Shown here: positions 63,862-64,000 of the stretch, in pieces
Numbering within the stretch: position 1 is the stretch's first letter
Layout: every line of letters begins with the position of its first letter
NCBI RefSeq assembly: GCF_009497895.1
Contig: NZ_CP033116.1
Span: 2,976,001-3,040,000, forward strand
Source of the DNA: Halopseudomonas pelagia
GTDB lineage: Bacteria; Pseudomonadota; Gammaproteobacteria; Pseudomonadales; Pseudomonadaceae
DNA: 64,000 nt
Direction of reading: 5' to 3'
Translations under genes and position numbers: made by a program
Notes under the pieces: model-generated
Told to the model about the DNA's origin: nothing
Databases searched by the model: none
The model's input: only the letters and a program-made list of their open reading frames with translations

Positions 63862-64000
63862 GAGGGGGGTTCTGAGTAGCCGTCTAAGAGCTAAAGCCAC
63901 AAAACGAAATATGGGTGGATTCACTTCGGTGTCGGCATCGCTGGAAATCGATCAGGTTATCTTAGTCGATCGGATTCCTCAAAAGGTTCAGTTTGGGTAT
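63862..64000 (+). pseudogene. 3' continuation of the interrupted ATPase gene (runs off window)
   Basis: Open frame from codon 63863 to the window end with coding character: RGVLSSRLRAKATKRNMGGF, then TSVSASLEIDQVILVDRIPQ, KVQFGY. Joining base 62206 to 63862 keeps the frame (left codon AC + right G). The left half ends at FDIHVPVT, so the fusion would read ...VPVTRGVLSSRL.... This supports a single ATPase gene disrupted by the IS. The end of the gene is beyond the window. Confidence 0.65.

Overview
The window is a contiguous piece of a gammaproteobacterial chromosome, almost certainly from the Pseudomonadaceae. The gene order maf / sppA-like / HAD / rluC / rne / murB / LMW-PTP / kdsB / Trm112 / lpxK / exbD / exbB / comEC / lolDC / PilZ / glycerophosphodiesterase / sthA / nqrM-apbE-nqrFEDCBA / gap / mfd / csiV / mtnP-like / nagZ / psrA / lexA-sulA / topA / fadAB / uup / slt is, from memory, the order found in Pseudomonas aeruginosa and relatives. 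Full Na+-NQR, PsrA with its operator and lexA-sulA with paired SOS boxes fit that family. A Halopseudomonas-like (P. pertucinogena group) member is my guess at genus level, and I cannot prove it from this window.

Layout. 1-18.7 kb: RNA processing (RNase E, RluC), envelope building (MurB, KdsB, LpxK, Lol lipoprotein export, SppA-like protease), competence (ComEC) and a PilZ protein. 18.7-27.3 kb: a redox block with soluble transhydrogenase SthA and a leftward NQR operon carrying its maturation factors NqrM and ApbE. 27.5-43.5 kb: GAPDH, transcription-repair coupling factor Mfd, CsiV, methylthioinosine-type phosphorylase, a MscS-like channel, NagZ, an L,D-transpeptidase, the PsrA fatty-acid regulator, the SOS pair lexA-sulA and topoisomerase I. 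43.5-44 kb holds two large nested inverted repeats and no convincing gene. 44-52.9 kb: fatty-acid beta-oxidation complex FadA/FadB, a universal stress protein, an ABC-F protein and lytic transglycosylase Slt. 53-61.5 kb: CheV-like coupling protein, NfuA, B12-dependent methionine synthase, and the sulfite/nitrite reductase-like gene with its DUF934 partner. An unlisted 40-residue membrane peptide gene lies just upstream of that reductase.

61.5-64 kb is different. After the terminator-like hairpin behind the DUF934 gene the sequence becomes more AT-rich and carries an SMC/RecF-like ATPase gene that has been split by an IS3-family element (62207-63861, OrfA/OrfB with a -1 slippery run). Joining the two flanks restores an open frame that runs off the window end. 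This is the edge of an accessory region; the ATPase could belong to a defence or DNA-processing locus, but its partners lie outside the window.

Functional links: NQR, SthA and GAPDH bear on NAD(P)H and sodium-motive energy; PsrA is known in P. aeruginosa to control fadBA, and both are present here; Mfd, LexA/SulA and TopA concern DNA damage and topology; NfuA, the reductase and MetH share Fe-S, sulfur and methionine metabolism. No tRNA, rRNA or CRISPR array was seen.
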